Positions 1 to 9,549 of a stretch of 64,000 bases of DNA are shown here, in pieces (the first letter of the stretch is position 1; each line of letters starts with the position of its first letter). The notes below the pieces were generated by a model, which saw only the letters and a program-made list of their open reading frames with translations, ran no database searches and was not told the origin of the DNA. Made by a program: the position numbers and the translations under genes. Origin of the DNA: Funiculus sociatus GB2-C1 (GTDB lineage Bacteria; Cyanobacteriota; Cyanobacteriia; Cyanobacteriales; FACHB-T130); NCBI RefSeq assembly GCF_039962115.1, contig NZ_JAMPKJ010000018.1, positions 1-64,000 on the forward strand, given 5' to 3'.

Positions 1-156
1 GATGAAATTATTGCTTACTTTGACAACCGAACTACGAGTGGTGTTGTTGAGGGTATTAACAATAAGCTCAAGTTGATTAAACGCTCTGCTTATGGGTTTA
101 GGAATTTTGAAAATTACCGAATTAGATGTTTACTTACTTGGCATTTTAATTATTGA
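1..156 (+). CDS. ISL3-family transposase, C-terminal fragment cut by the window edge
   Basis: The first 51 codons are open to a TGA and encode the end of a DDE transposase. The segment TTSGVVEGINNKLKLIKR, followed by SAYGFRNFENYR, is the highly conserved C-terminal block of ISL3-type (and related IS204/IS1001/IS1165) transposases, which contains the catalytic Glu of the DDE triad. The gene enters from the left edge, so its start, length and intactness cannot be judged. The stop is followed within about 26 bases by an ISL3-like terminal repeat, which supports this being the right end of the element. Confidence 0.85.
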   Translation, partial: DEIIAYFDNRTTSGVVEGINNKLKLIKRSAYGFRNFENYRIRCLLTWHFNY

Positions 157-182
157 ATTAGCATACTAAGTACTGAAGAGCC
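1..182 (+). mobile_element. Right end of an ISL3-like insertion sequence
   Basis: After the transposase stop, the sequence reads gcatactaagtactgaagag then cc. Its reverse complement begins GGCTCTTCAGTACTTAGTAT, the GGCTCTT start typical of ISL3-family terminal inverted repeats. I place the element end at about 182. The left end lies outside the window, so neither the partner repeat nor the target-site duplication can be checked. The next bases are candidates for the 8-bp duplication. Confidence 0.6.
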
Positions 183-310
183 ACATTTATTGACATGGGA
201 TAAAACAACCCTAGGTTATCAGATTATAAAGTGGCACATCAGCACTAGGCAAACCATCTCAATCAAAAGCAGGATTGAGAAAACACAAACGTATTCTCTG
301 GGGTCTACTG

Positions 311-3300
311 ATGTCTTCTCCACTTGACCGCCCCATTACCATTGAATTAACCGTCAAAGCTTCCCAGCCCGAATTATTAGAAGGGCTGGATATCTGGTTG
401 CGCTTAGGCTTGATTTCTCAGGTTCAAGTCAAGCGCTTGTCTACAAAATACCTTTCCTGTCCCATACCAGAACTGGAAATAACCACAGCCACACCTCAAG
501 AAACAGTATTTTCTAACCATCCATTTCATCAAGAATCGTCGGATTTAGTTCTACAAACAACTCAGAAGAAACCCCCCAACATTTTAGAGGGAATGTTGCA
601 GTCGCTAGTGGCAGAATTAAGCGTCCGCTGGCTGCTGTTTTTAGGTGTGTTTATGGTGGTAGTATCCTCCGGGGTACTAGCCGCCAGCCAATGGCAGAGA
701 TTTCCCGCTGCGGGACAGTATGCGGTTTTGTTGGGTTATACCTCAATTTTCTGGGGAGTTAGTTTTTGGGCGCGTCAGCAGCCTAATTTGCAATTAACAG
801 CGCAGACGTTACAAATTGTCACGTTGTTGCTGGTTCCTGTCAACTTTTGGGCGATGGATAGCTTCGGGTTGTGGCGCAATCCCGTGGATTGGATTGTAGT
901 AGCGATCGCAACCCTTATTCTCACATTTATCACCTTCCGGTTATTAAAAAATATCCCCCCGACTTCTGGTTTAGGAAGATTACAAAATTTACCCTTTTTA
1001 AATATTCTGGGACTGAGTTACCTGCACTGGGGTTGGAAATTTGCAGAATTTCCCCTCATTGCCGTTTATGCAGGAATGGTGTTAACAACCATTGCTACCG
1101 TTTATCAAATTCGTTACCGAAAATACCCGCAATCTGGAAGCCTGGGTCTAGACGAACAAAGCCCGTCTGCGCGGGCTATAGAAGAAAATAATAAACCTAG
1201 ATTCGCTATCATTTTACCAGCAGGATTAGTAATCTATGCCTTATTTTTGCTGCTGTTTCGGGCAATTTTTGTTGTCAATATCTCAATTACACAATTAGGT
1301 TTAGCCGTTGGAATTTGTGGTTGGTTGGTAGTATGGTTATCGCAACAAATGCCGCAACCAGCAAGAGAAAACAGGAAACAAGAAGATACCCAATTACCAA
1401 TTACAGATTACCAATTTCCCTTAGAAAATATTGGCGGAGTTTTAATATTGCTAGGCTGGGTAGTTTCGATAGGAACTGAGTTTCCTTGGCAAGCGACTGC
1501 TGTTAGCGGCTTAGGTCTATGGTTCTTTATCAGCCGCTTGCAACGGTTTGAAAAGCGTCAGGATTTGGCAGCAATTTTTGCAATTGGGTTACAGACAATT
1601 TGCTTGCTTTGGCTATTAATACCCACTTCGGTACAAGCGTGGGCGATCGCAACTGCTACTCAACTCACTGGTTCTCAAGACTCTCCGTGGGCGTTGTTGA
1701 GTCTGGCTTGGTTTCCCTACTTGATTTTGATGGTAGCAGTGAGTGCTCGCTTATATCGCATTAACAAACCCGATTTAGCCCTTTTTGGTGAACAGTTAGC
1801 ACTCAGTTTTGGGGCTTTACTAACTCTGTTGAGTTTGGCAAATCCAACATTGCGATCGCTAAATCTACTTTTGTCCACCATAACTCTCTTGGCTGTAACC
1901 CAGCGCCGTCCCATCAAAGTTAGTTTAGTTTATCTAACACATATTATCGGCTTGCTGACATTTTGCTCTTTCATTGACCGCTTTTTCCCCTCTTTAAGTC
2001 AAGAAATCTGGGCAAGCGTTTTGTTAGCTGTGATGGTAGCAGAATGGACGTTTAGCATTTTAGCTTCACACTCAACATTTTGGCAGCGGAGTGCATGGCA
2101 CCTTGGGTTAGGACTTGCCGCAATAAGTTATCAATTACTGTTACCAATTACTTCTTTATCCTGGGATAGCGACATCATTAGCCGCCAGCAATGGAACATT
2201 ATCTGGCTAGTTACACCCTTAGCCTTAACTGGAGTTGCCAAACAGGCTACTCAACCACAACGACAATTAGCTAGTTGGCTGAGTGTGACAGCTTTGGGAA
2301 TGGCACAAGTCCTAACCTTCACTTTACCAGGAGCCAGATTAATCAGTTTAGGCGTGGCAACTGGCTTGATGTTAGTAAATACGCGCTATTTGCGGCACCA
2401 AGCAGCAGCAATAATTACAATCGGGTTTGGCTTAAGTTTCGCCACAATGCTGCTATGGGAAGGCGTACCAGGAATAGCGCGACTCTCAGCACCCGGTTGG
2501 CTAATTGTAGGAGCGATCGCATCCCTTAGTTTATGGCTCTCTAGCAGCTGGTTGAATCGCCGTCACGGGACTTTAGCCGCCCTTTACGCAAAATCTGCGG
2601 ATAGTTGGGCGATCGCGCTGTGTAGCCTAGAAATGGTTTCGCTGACAGTTCACTCACTGTATGTTTACTGGGCGCTGGTTTCCCCATCTGTGAGTGTTCT
2701 AGTTGCCGTTGTTTTGACAATGGGCGCGATCGCTTATCGCAGTTACTTACAACCCAACAACTGGGCATTTTACGGGGTGGGGTGGTGTCTAGAATTGTTA
2801 ACTGCCGAGGCGTTGGGCTTTGTCGGGCGTTCGGTGATTAATTTAGCGATCGCCAACGTTGCTTTAGGTTTAATGACTCAGCTTTTAGGCGAAATTTGGC
2901 GACGGCGATCGCGACTGGAAATCCCCAGTAGCTGCCACATTTTGCCGCTATTGTACGGCGTACTGGGTGCTGTGTTACGCTGGGATACCTTTACCAGTTG
3001 GACAGGGTTATCTACACTAGCGATCGCCTTAATTGTGATTAGCGTAGGGCGACGGAAGCAAGAATTCAAACCCCTAGTCTACTTAGGATTAGTTGGAGTA
3101 TCAATTTCTGCATACGAACTCCTCTTCTACCAACTCCTACAAGCATCGGGAGGAGGCTTGGGCGATGGCTTAATTGCCATGTCCGCCCTCGGCACCAGCA
3201 TCATGTATGCTTATCGTGTCTTCTCTCCGTGGTTGATAAATTACTTACGCCTTACCGCCCAAGAACTGAAAGTTGTATCACATCTACACTGGGCTTGGAG

Positions 3301-4273
3301 TAGCGCCTTATTATTATCTGCCACTGCTACTCCCATTGAAATTAACCGCCTTCTAGGATTAGGCATTGGCTTATTTTTGATTAGGTATGCCATCTATCAG
3401 GGTAAGCGATCGCCCGTAGATCCCCCCTTACCAACTGTTGCTGGGCGGATCAGCACAGCAGAAACCTGGGTTTATTTGGGTTTATTACAAATCGCTGGCA
3501 TCCGAATTTTTTGGATTTATACAGCCATCGGACAGCTATGGGCAGGGCCATTACTTCCCTGGAAAGCCCCAATTTCCTGCATTTGGGCTTATCTTCTCTA
3601 CGCTTTACCTTGGGAAAGGTGGGGATGGCCCAAACGACCCTGGCAGCAAGCCGCATACATCCTACCCCTAATTATGCTCTGGGAAAGCAGATTAGACATT
3701 CCCCCAATTGGCTTACTAATCGTAGCCGCGTTTTATGTCTTACTCGCAAAGCTAACAAAGCAAATCCGGTTTACCTATCTGACTGCGGCATTACTTGATT
3801 GGGCTATTTTCCGGTGGTTTTTCGACCTACGACTCACCGATGCCCTCTGGTACATCACACCAATCGGATTATCCCTGCTTTATATTGCCCAAATCGATCC
3901 CAACCTGAAGTTGCCAACTCAAAGCCAAACTCGCCACAACCTCCGGTTACTGGGTACTGGCGTAATTTGTGTAGCGGCATTTTTGCTGCATCAAGAAACA
4001 GGGATACAGCCGGGAATTTTGAGTATAATCGCCATCTTTGCGGGATTAGCTTTGAGAGTGCGGGCTTTTCTTTACATTGGTACAGCAACTTTTTTACTGA
4101 CTGTTTTTTACCAGTTAGTAATTTTTATCTTCGACTATCCTTTTTTCAAATGGGTTATAGGCTTGCTAGTCGGCATCGCTTTTATCTCAATTGCTGCTAA
4201 CTTTGAAACCCGTCGCGTTCAGCTGAGTTCTCTGATGCGAAACTGGCTGGCAGAATTAGAACAATGGCAATAG
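311..4273 (+). CDS. Giant multi-pass membrane protein, about 1320 residues
   Basis: The first ~110 residues are soluble and look like a DUF2157-type N-terminus (LLEGLDIWLRLGLISQ followed by a short helical stretch). The rest is an almost unbroken run of hydrophobic helices, about 30 or more, joined by short loops. No enzyme motif is visible. Similar very long membrane proteins are widespread in cyanobacteria as hypotheticals. I favour ATG 311 (MSSPLDRP); a TTG 36 bases upstream is also in frame, and neither has a strong ribosome-binding site. The gene is single, with its own leader after the IS end. HIP1 octamers recur within the coding sequence. Function is unknown; polysaccharide or lipid handling in the envelope is only a guess. 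Confidence 0.85.
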   Translation: MSSPLDRPITIELTVKASQPELLEGLDIWLRLGLISQVQVKRLSTKYLSCPIPELEITTATPQETVFSNHPFHQESSDLVLQTTQKKPPNILEGMLQSLVAELSVRWLLFLGVFMVVVSSGVLAASQWQRFPAAGQYAVLLGYTSIFWGVSFWARQQPNLQLTAQTLQIVTLLLVPVNFWAMDSFGLWRNPVDWIVVAIATLILTFITFRLLKNIPPTSGLGRLQNLPFLNILGLSYLHWGWKFAEFPLIAVYAGMVLTTIATVYQIRYRKYPQSGSLGLDEQSPSARAIEENNKPRFAIILPAGLVIYALFLLLFRAIFVVNISITQLGLAVGICGWLVVWLSQQMPQPARENRKQEDTQLPITDYQFPLENIGGVLILLGWVVSIGTEFPWQATAVSGLGLWFFISRLQRFEKRQDLAAIFAIGLQTICLLWLLIPTSVQAWAIATATQLTGSQDSPWALLSLAWFPYLILMVAVSARLYRINKPDLALFGEQLALSFGALLTLLSLANPTLRSLNLLLSTITLLAVTQRRPIKVSLVYLTHIIGLLTFCSFIDRFFPSLSQEIWASVLLAVMVAEWTFSILASHSTFWQRSAWHLGLGLAAISYQLLLPITSLSWDSDIISRQQWNIIWLVTPLALTGVAKQATQPQRQLASWLSVTALGMAQVLTFTLPGARLISLGVATGLMLVNTRYLRHQAAAIITIGFGLSFATMLLWEGVPGIARLSAPGWLIVGAIASLSLWLSSSWLNRRHGTLAALYAKSADSWAIALCSLEMVSLTVHSLYVYWALVSPSVSVLVAVVLTMGAIAYRSYLQPNNWAFYGVGWCLELLTAEALGFVGRSVINLAIANVALGLMTQLLGEIWRRRSRLEIPSSCHILPLLYGVLGAVLRWDTFTSWTGLSTLAIALIVISVGRRKQEFKPLVYLGLVGVSISAYELLFYQLLQASGGGLGDGLIAMSALGTSIMYAYRVFSPWLINYLRLTAQELKVVSHLHWAWSSALLLSATATPIEINRLLGLGIGLFLIRYAIYQGKRSPVDPPLPTVAGRISTAETWVYLGLLQIAGIRIFWIYTAIGQLWAGPLLPWKAPISCIWAYLLYALPWERWGWPKRPWQQAAYILPLIMLWESRLDIPPIGLLIVAAFYVLLAKLTKQIRFTYLTAALLDWAIFRWFFDLRLTDALWYITPIGLSLLYIAQIDPNLKLPTQSQTRHNLRLLGTGVICVAAFLLHQETGIQPGILSIIAIFAGLALRVRAFLYIGTATFLLTVFYQLVIFIFDYPFFKWVIGLLVGIAFISIAANFETRRVQLSSLMRNWLAELEQWQ

Positions 4274-4680
4274 TTGCAACTCATTGCTGATAGTTGATGG
4301 TTCCAATACGGTTCGCTTAACGTTGCTTCCAACACAAACGATCCTCCTAAGCGCCAATACGTTTCACTCAAAGCTAAACATCCCAAACCTACTTAGTTAA
4401 CCAAGAAGCTTCAGCTTACTTTAGCTTCTCGGTGTGAAATTTATTTTCTCTTCTCCGTGAGTCAGTGGTATTGAATCCAGTTTTTCGATAATTGCATGGC
4501 ATAATGGAGTGCATTTGCTTGACTTATACGATTTCAACTTTAGATTTATCCGTTTCAGGAGTTAAATCGTCACTGAGAACAAGCGGCTGGATTGAGGCGC
4601 TGCCCTTTGCAGGGCGAGCGTAAAGCCTGCAATACCAGCAATGGTGAAAAAAGTTCAATCTTCAGGAGCGAGAGGCTATA
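4274..4680. other. Intergenic region upstream of purD
   Basis: This 407-base gap has no convincing ORF. It holds an imperfect inverted repeat around 4410-4435 (agaagct ... agcttct) that could end the upstream transcript but lacks a T tract. The last 25 bases contain the purD ribosome-binding site, aggagcgag. Confidence 0.5.
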
Positions 4681-5961
4681 GTGAAGGTTTTGGTGGTGGG
4701 CAATGGGGCTAGAGAACACGCCCTCGCATGGAAACTGCTGCAATCCCAAAGTATTCGGCAGGTGGTGTGTATTCCCGGTAACGGCGCTACAGCAGCTCTG
4801 GAGCGTTGCCAGAATCTCGCCTTGAGTGTTGATGATTTTGAGGGAATAGGACGATTTGCCCAGGTTCACAACATCTCTCTGGTGGTTGTGGGGCCAGAAG
4901 TGCCGCTGGCTTTAGGAATTACAAATTACCTCCAAAGCCAACACGTCAAAGTGTTTGGCCCTACGAAAGAGGGAGCGCAAATTGAAGCGAGTAAGTCTTG
5001 GGCAAAGGCTTTGATGGAGGAAGCGGGCATCCCGACGGCGAGATCGGCTGTTTTTACTGAGTTAGAGGCGGCAAAAGCTTATGTGACAGAACAGGGTGCG
5101 CCGATTGTTGTCAAGGCAGATGGGTTGGCAGCTGGCAAGGGTGTCACAGTTGCCGCAACTGTTGAGGAGGCAGTGGCGGCAATTCAGGATTTATTCCAGA
5201 GTAAGGTGAAGGCCGTTGTGATTGAAGAGTGTTTGACGGGGCAGGAAGTCTCCGTTTTAGCTCTCACGGATGGCTTGACGATTCGTCCTCTGCTCCCAGC
5301 GCAGGATCATAAACGGATTGGCGAGGGCGATACTGGGGCAAATACAGGCGGTATGGGAGCTTATTGTCCAGCTCCAATTATGACACCAGAGCTATCCAAA
5401 CGAGTGCAGCAGGAAATTCTGGAGCCAACGATCGCAGCGTTGAAAAAAAGGGGCATTGATTACCGGGGGGTTCTCTATGCTGGGTTGATGATTACCCCCG
5501 AAGGCGATCCGAAAGTTCTGGAATTCAACTGTCGTTTTGGCGATCCCGAAACTCAGGCAATCCTGCCTTTGTTAGAAACACCCTTAGAAGACTTGCTGCT
5601 TGCCTGTAGCCAACGGAAATTGGCTCAGCAGCCGCCGATTGCCTGGAAATCGGGAGTCGCCGCCTGCGTCGTGGTGGCGGCGGGTGGTTATCCCGAAACC
5701 TATAAAAAAGGTCAGGAAATTACTGGCATTGAGCAAGCTGAGGCAATGGGAGCCACTGTATTCCATGCTGGTACGAGTAGGCGACAGCAACAGGTGGTGA
5801 CAGATGGCGGTAGGGTGTTGGGCGTGACGGCAGTTGGGGAGAATTTTGATAATGCGATCGCTTTAGCCTACGCCGCTATCAATTGCATTCAGTTTGAGGG
5901 AATGTACTATCGCCGGGATATAGGCTATCGCGTCACTACAGCCAGCTCGACCAGGGAATAA
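4681..5961 (+). CDS. purD: Phosphoribosylamine-glycine ligase (GARS)
   Basis: Catalyses ATP-dependent joining of glycine to 5-phosphoribosylamine, step 2 of de novo purine synthesis, in the cytoplasm. The 426-residue length is standard. The N-terminus MKVLVVGNGAREHALAWKL is the PurD signature. An ATP-grasp core follows, with KADGLAAGKGV near residue 142, GEGDTGANTGGMGAY near 218 and LEFNCRFGDPETQ near 280, then the C-terminal beta domain. The start is GTG, preceded at suitable distance by aggagcgag. nblS follows in the same direction after a 198-base gap with a hairpin; this purD-nblS order is known from other cyanobacteria, but co-transcription cannot be told from sequence. Confidence 0.97.
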   Translation: MKVLVVGNGAREHALAWKLLQSQSIRQVVCIPGNGATAALERCQNLALSVDDFEGIGRFAQVHNISLVVVGPEVPLALGITNYLQSQHVKVFGPTKEGAQIEASKSWAKALMEEAGIPTARSAVFTELEAAKAYVTEQGAPIVVKADGLAAGKGVTVAATVEEAVAAIQDLFQSKVKAVVIEECLTGQEVSVLALTDGLTIRPLLPAQDHKRIGEGDTGANTGGMGAYCPAPIMTPELSKRVQQEILEPTIAALKKRGIDYRGVLYAGLMITPEGDPKVLEFNCRFGDPETQAILPLLETPLEDLLLACSQRKLAQQPPIAWKSGVAACVVVAAGGYPETYKKGQEITGIEQAEAMGATVFHAGTSRRQQQVVTDGGRVLGVTAVGENFDNAIALAYAAINCIQFEGMYYRRDIGYRVTTASSTRE

Positions 5962-6093
5962 AACCTAGAAGCTAGGGGAAGCGTGTAGAATTGTTTGTAA
6001 CTACCACACAGACGGGAAATTCCGCCTCTGTTTCTCCTAGTCTCAAGTCAATAAGGCTCGGATAGGTAGAGTAAAACAAAAAAATAAAAAGGC

Positions 6094-6126
6094 AAAATTA
6101 AAAATTCTAGAAAAATTTTTAATTTT
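6094..6126 (+). terminator. A/T-rich hairpin after purD
   Basis: Thirteen-base arms aaaattaaaaatt (6094-6106) and aatttttaatttt (6114-6126) are exact reverse complements around a 7-base loop. It could end purD transcription, although a long U run is missing. Similar A/T-rich intergenic inverted repeats are dispersed in cyanobacterial genomes, so it may simply be a repeat. Confidence 0.45.
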
Positions 6127-6159
6127 CGATTTTAAATTCATCTAGCCCCTAGCCCTACC

Positions 6160-8151
6160 TTGCTGGCTCTACTGAAAACCATTCGAGAAATCCTAGCTCA
6201 TTGGTGGTCGGAGTTTACCCTCCAGACCCGTCTGATGGCGGCTGCTACCTTAGTCGTCTCCTTGGTGATGAGCGGTCTGACCTTCTGGGCAGTGAATACG
6301 ATTCAGCAGGATGCCCGACTGAATGACACTCGCTTCGGGCGCGACTTGGGTCTGTTGCTGGCGGCTAATGTCACGCCTCAGATTGCGGAAAACAATCTGA
6401 CTGAGGTGGCTCGCTTTTCCCACCGCTTCTATAGCAGCACCTCCAGCGTCCGTTATATGATCTACGCTGACGCAGATGGCAAAATCTACTTCGGCATTCC
6501 TTTCTCTGAATCTGAGGTACAAAATTCCCTCACCATTCAGCGACGGATTCAACTCCCAGAGGATTACGCCGATAATTCCGAATTGCCAATGGTGCGGCAG
6601 CACATAACTCCTGATGGGGAAGTCACAGATGTTTTCGTTCCCCTGATGCACGACGGCAAACACTTGGGCGTTTTGGCAATTGGCATTAACGCCAATCCTA
6701 CAGTGGTTGCCTCTTCCCATCTGACCAGGGATGTGACGATTGCGGTTTTCATTTCCATCTGGGTGATGGTGATTTTAGGCGCTGTTATTAACGCCCTGAC
6801 AATTACTCAGCCAATTAGAGAACTTCTTGTTGGGGTAAAAAATATTGCCGCTGGTAACTTCAAGCAGCGAATCGACTTGCCGCAGGGAGGCGAACTCAAA
6901 GAACTGATTTACAGTTTCAATGAGATGGCAGAGCGACTGGAGCGTTATGAAGAGCAAAATATTGAGGAGCTAACGGCTGAAAAAGCCAAGTTAGAGACGC
7001 TGGTTTCTACTATCGCAGATGGAGCGGTGCTGCTAGACACCAATTTTCACGCGATATTAGTCAACTCGACAGCGCGACGCATTTTTGGTTGGGATGGCGT
7101 TAATGTAGTCGGAAGTAACGTTCTGCATTACCTCCCAGCACCCGTACAAGTGGAGCTGACGCGACCGCTGTATCAAATCGCTGCTGGTGAATGCGATAGC
7201 GCCGAGTTCCGAGTGACGCTGTGCCAGCCCGCAGACCGCACGGTTCGGATTCTCCTGACAACGGTTCTCGACCAGTATCGGGAGAGCATCAAGGGAATTG
7301 CGATGACGGTGCAAGATATTACTCGCGAGGTAGAACTGAACGAGGCAAAAAGCCAGTTTATAAGTAATGTCTCTCACGAGTTGAGAACGCCTCTTTTCAA
7401 CATCAAATCTTTTATTGAAACCCTCCACGAATACGGTGAAGATTTAAGCCACGAGGAGCGGCGGGAGTTCTTGGATACTGCCAATCGGGAAACAGACCGC
7501 CTGACTCGTCTGGTAAATGATGTGCTGGATTTATCGCGGCTGGAATCCCACAAGCGCTATCACTTTGATGCGGTAGACATTGCCCAAGCTGTGGAGCAAA
7601 CGCTGCGTACTTACCAGTTAAATGCCCGCGATAAAGAAATTGAACTGCTGCAAGAGATTCAAAAAGATTTGCCGGCCGTGTTGGGCAATTACGATTTGTT
7701 GCTGCAAATATTTGCCAATTTGGTCGGCAATGGGCTGAAGTTTACTCAGCCAGGCGGACGGGTGGCAATTCGCGTCTACCTGCTGGAGCCAAGAGTCACG
7801 AAAAGCGCGATCGCTTCCTCACATTCTCAAAATCGCCCCCAATTAGTACGAATTGAAGTCTCTGATACGGGAATTGGTATCGATCAAGAAGACCAACAGG
7901 CAATCTTCGATCGGTTTTTCCGGGTGGAAAATCGGGTTCATACCCTCGAAGGCACTGGACTGGGACTTTCTATTGTCAGAAATATTATTGAAAAGCATCA
8001 CACCACTGTACACTTGGTCAGTGAAGTTGGCGTAGGTACAACTTTTTGGTTTGATTTAGCTGTTTTTAAAGAAGCGACAACAGTTGAGTCCTTGCAACTA
8101 ATGGAAGGAACACAGGAGATAGAAACCACCGTGACTGCTGAAGTTGTCTAG
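6160..8151 (+). CDS. nblS: Sensor histidine kinase NblS (Hik33/DspA/Ycf26 family)
   Basis: Membrane sensor kinase that, in studied cyanobacteria, controls high-light, nutrient-stress and hli gene expression through RpaB-type regulators. Order of parts: TM helix about 28-48; periplasmic region 49-187; second TM about 190-215; HAMP about 216-270; PAS about 280-395; HisKA with phospho-acceptor His406 in SHELRTPLFNIK; HATPase with N box GNGLKFT near 522, DTGIGI, and GTGLGLSIV. The 663-residue length and the start MLALLKTIRE match the family. The start is TTG with no clear ribosome-binding site, so it rests on family similarity. Its stop overlaps by 4 bases the stop of the opposing zinc-ribbon gene. 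All catalytic motifs are intact. Confidence 0.95.
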   Translation: MLALLKTIREILAHWWSEFTLQTRLMAAATLVVSLVMSGLTFWAVNTIQQDARLNDTRFGRDLGLLLAANVTPQIAENNLTEVARFSHRFYSSTSSVRYMIYADADGKIYFGIPFSESEVQNSLTIQRRIQLPEDYADNSELPMVRQHITPDGEVTDVFVPLMHDGKHLGVLAIGINANPTVVASSHLTRDVTIAVFISIWVMVILGAVINALTITQPIRELLVGVKNIAAGNFKQRIDLPQGGELKELIYSFNEMAERLERYEEQNIEELTAEKAKLETLVSTIADGAVLLDTNFHAILVNSTARRIFGWDGVNVVGSNVLHYLPAPVQVELTRPLYQIAAGECDSAEFRVTLCQPADRTVRILLTTVLDQYRESIKGIAMTVQDITREVELNEAKSQFISNVSHELRTPLFNIKSFIETLHEYGEDLSHEERREFLDTANRETDRLTRLVNDVLDLSRLESHKRYHFDAVDIAQAVEQTLRTYQLNARDKEIELLQEIQKDLPAVLGNYDLLLQIFANLVGNGLKFTQPGGRVAIRVYLLEPRVTKSAIASSHSQNRPQLVRIEVSDTGIGIDQEDQQAIFDRFFRVENRVHTLEGTGLGLSIVRNIIEKHHTTVHLVSEVGVGTTFWFDLAVFKEATTVESLQLMEGTQEIETTVTAEVV

Positions 8152-8522
8152 CGTCTGCTGGTGGCATAGAAGGCTACCAATAAACTCACGACGATCAGAC
8201 CTGAGAACATAAGCAAACCCTGGTTGCGTTGGGACCAAAGCTGAAGCGAGTGCCGCCAGCCGAGTGCATAGCGCTTTGTGGTCGTTTTGTCAAGTTGTTG
8301 AGAGCGATCGCTATAAAGCGTACACTCTTTTGCATAAGGGCGCTTGGCAAAGGTACAAGTATCGTCTTCGTGGTAAGTGCAGGTGTCGCACAGATACTCT
8401 TCCCCAGTCGCTCGGTGTAAGGGTATGCCAGGATGACCGTAGGCTTTCAGCTCACAGCGACAATAGGGACAGGTAGTTGCTTCGGCTTTAATTAGTTGAT
8501 GGCACTTGGGACAAGTCGGCAT
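8148..8522 (-). CDS. Zinc-ribbon protein with C-terminal membrane anchor
   Basis: A 124-residue protein. The N-terminus carries paired CxxC motifs (CPKCHQLI and CPYCRCEL), a rubredoxin-like zinc ribbon. It is followed by a second Cys cluster (LCDTCTYHEDDTCTFAKRPY) and a single C-terminal TM helix (LLMFSGLIVVSLLVAFY). It is conserved in cyanobacteria with no known function. It converges on nblS with a 4-base stop-to-stop overlap. The zinc ribbon suggests binding of protein or nucleic acid at the cytoplasmic face of a membrane, but this is inference. Confidence 0.85.
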   Translation of the reverse strand: MPTCPKCHQLIKAEATTCPYCRCELKAYGHPGIPLHRATGEEYLCDTCTYHEDDTCTFAKRPYAKECTLYSDRSQQLDKTTTKRYALGWRHSLQLWSQRNQGLLMFSGLIVVSLLVAFYATSRR

Positions 8523-8672
8523 TTATCGCAACAAAGTTATTTTTAATCTAGAAAAAGACCAAATACTTTTGGGCTAGGGCTAGATCCCCCTAGGCTCCCT
8601 TAAAAAGAGCCATTGGGGTGATCTCCAAAGGCTGGACACCATCAACCGAAAAGTATTCCTCTAAATCCCAGT

Positions 8673-8981
8673 TTAAACTTGGGGAAACTTTCGGACTTGA
8701 TACTCCGCTGAATCAATAATGGGATAGCTATCTCCCATCGCTTGATCAAACTGCTCCTCAACCTGTTGCAAGCGTTCTGAGCTAATGGATTTCCAATTTT
8801 CGCGTGTCTCCCAGCGAATCACCAGAGTAAGCCCTGTTGGATCGTTAGGATTGAGCCAAACTTCTTTACCGAGAAACCCCGGACAGGTGGCGAGAAACGC
8901 CGTCCAGATTTCGGCATCCTTCTGGATGTATTTTTCCCGGATTTCGGGGGGGACTTCTATCTTCAGCCATTCGATAACCAT
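8673..8981 (-). CDS. ABM-like ferredoxin-fold protein, cyanobacterial conserved family
   Basis: The 102 residues begin MVIEWLKIEVPPEIREKYI and contain FLATCPGFLGKEVWLNP and LTLVIRWETRENWKSI. This is the layout of dimeric alpha-beta-barrel (antibiotic-biosynthesis-monooxygenase-like) proteins, and resembles the uncharacterised cyanobacterial family I know as TIGR03792. Members have no demonstrated reaction. It stands alone between the zinc-ribbon gene and the phasin-like gene. Confidence 0.8.
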   Translation of the reverse strand: MVIEWLKIEVPPEIREKYIQKDAEIWTAFLATCPGFLGKEVWLNPNDPTGLTLVIRWETRENWKSISSERLQQVEEQFDQAMGDSYPIIDSAEYQVRKFPQV

Positions 8982-9121
8982 TTGGGTCTTGCGATCGCTT
9001 CTTTGCGAGTATAAATAGCTTTGAATCTGCCTTATGTAATTTTGCCATCATCAAAGCGCGTCAGGTAGGCAGCAGTTGTCGAGAGAATGTCACAGAATAG
9101 AACTGTAGGCGGAAAATAGAC

Positions 9122-9137
9122 GAAACAACATTGTTTC
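9122..9137. promoter_or_regulatory. Dyad upstream of the phasin-like gene
   Basis: gaaacaa and ttgtttc are exact inverted halves separated by two bases, about 50 bases before the start codon. It could be an operator or a hairpin in the leader. There is no further support. Confidence 0.25.
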
Positions 9138-9188
9138 ATCGTCTAGGTTCAGCCGCTTTTTGAGAGCGACAGATGACAAGAAGGCACT

Positions 9189-9512
9189 ATGGATAATAAC
9201 AACTGGCTCAAGCAGCTACTGATGCTCGGTGTGGGTACGACATCTATGGCAGCAGAGAAAATTCGGGAAGTTAGCGATGAATGGGTTAAGGAAGGCAAGA
9301 TCAACCCTGAACAAGCCAAGGGGCTTGTGGATGATTTGATGCAGCAAATCAAGTCAGATCAGGGTAACTTGGAAGTACAGATGCAACGGCAGATGCGTAA
9401 TATGTTGCAGGATCTGGGAGTTCCCCGCCAGTCAGAAATGGATGAATTGCGGGGACGCATCGACAGGTTGGAACGTCAGGTGCGTGACATGGAAAATAAG
9501 CTCTGGCGGTGA
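9189..9512 (+). CDS. Phasin-like small coiled-coil protein
   Basis: A 107-residue charged helical protein: an N-terminal amphipathic segment (NNWLKQLLMLGVGTTSMAAE), a helix with KEGKINPEQAKGLVDDLMQQI, and a C-terminal coiled coil (ELRGRIDRLERQVRDMENKL). This matches the COG3937-type 'polyhydroxyalkanoate synthesis regulator phasin' group, common in cyanobacteria even without PHA genes. No PHA gene is nearby. A weak ribosome-binding site (aagaaggc) precedes the ATG. Confidence 0.8.
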   Translation: MDNNNWLKQLLMLGVGTTSMAAEKIREVSDEWVKEGKINPEQAKGLVDDLMQQIKSDQGNLEVQMQRQMRNMLQDLGVPRQSEMDELRGRIDRLERQVRDMENKLWR

Positions 9513-9549
9513 TAAAAGCTGATAGGATTTGAGAATCCAACGGGACAAT

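Noticed and set aside
6250-6720. 156-residue ORF opposite nblS
   Set aside because: It overlaps the well-supported NblS sensor domain and has no start site or recognisable domain.
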